Source: an uncultured Eubacteriales bacterium (lineage in GTDB: Bacteria > Bacillota > Clostridia > Peptostreptococcales > Anaerovoracaceae). From it: a DNA stretch of 14,778 nt. Positions 14,770-14,778 of the stretch are shown piece after piece (position 1 is the first letter of the stretch; each line of letters opens with the position of its first letter). Position numbers and translations under genes: made by a program. Below the pieces are notes generated by a model. It was not told the DNA's origin. It saw only the letters and a program-made list of their open reading frames with translations, and did not search any database. The stretch is taken from contig CADBRY010000246.1 of the NCBI GenBank assembly GCA_902797195.1, positions 1-14,778 on the forward strand, written 5' to 3'.

Positions 14770-14778
14770 TTCTAAGTC

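Larger units (their letters stand above)
14477..14778. other. AT-rich tail after the operon, no convincing gene
   Basis: This 302-base stretch holds a perfect seven-base hairpin (14508-14528), a short stem CCGT/ACGG (14566-14569 with 14575-14578) followed after a few bases by TTTTT (14586-14590), and a strong ribosome-site-like AAGGAGGG (14591-14598) that is not followed by a usual start codon within range. The CCGT/ACGG stem with its T run is a weak terminator candidate. A reading frame without ATG runs from 14638 to the TGA at 14767-14769 and looks protein-like, so it may be the decayed end of a former gene. I recognise no RNA gene or mobile element. Confidence 0.5.

Overview
The window looks like chromosomal DNA of a Gram-positive Clostridia-type bacterium. 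Shine-Dalgarno sequences are strong (AGGAGG, AAAGGAGGG), some genes seem to start with TTG, there is a canonical lipoprotein signal, and nothing suggests an outer membrane. The exact taxon cannot be read from the sequence. Coding parts are of medium base composition; the two ends and the intergenic stretches are visibly more AT-rich.

Layout. Positions 1-354 hold the 5' part of a minus-strand gene that runs off the left edge. Between it and the next gene lies a divergent control region (355-740) with one promoter in each direction and a cluster of four 24-bp tandem repeats. From 741 to 14476 all six genes read on the plus strand and look like one operon: (1) a secreted, membrane-anchored von Willebrand A (VWA) protein; (2) a 1204-residue tubulin/FtsZ-like protein with a clear GGTGSG loop; (3) a 627-residue protein with two membrane segments and no recognised family; (4) a 1282-residue protein with about five N-terminal membrane segments, a possible degenerate helicase-like middle, a four-cysteine zinc finger and a C-terminal HELTH zinc-peptidase motif; (5) a lipoprotein with a transglutaminase-like Cys-His-Asp triad; (6) a soluble metzincin-like zinc peptidase with an HExxHxxGxxD motif and a Met-turn. 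The last 302 bases hold only hairpins and small doubtful reading frames.

How the parts may work together (inference). A large FtsZ/tubulin-superfamily protein encoded beside a VWA protein matches, from memory, the second family of FtsZ-like proteins (FtsZl-2) described by Makarova and Koonin, who proposed a multicomponent membrane-remodelling system. Here the VWA and transglutaminase-like domains should face outward. The tubulin-like protein, the bulk of proteins 3 and 4, and both zinc-peptidase domains should lie in the cytoplasm. A cytoplasmic GTP-dependent filament coupled through two membrane proteins to an outer sensor/adhesion layer, with three different peptidase-type effectors, would suit a membrane-remodelling, stress-response or conflict system. 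No function has been shown from this sequence, and the combination with a membrane-tethered zinc-finger/DA1-like peptidase is the most novel part.
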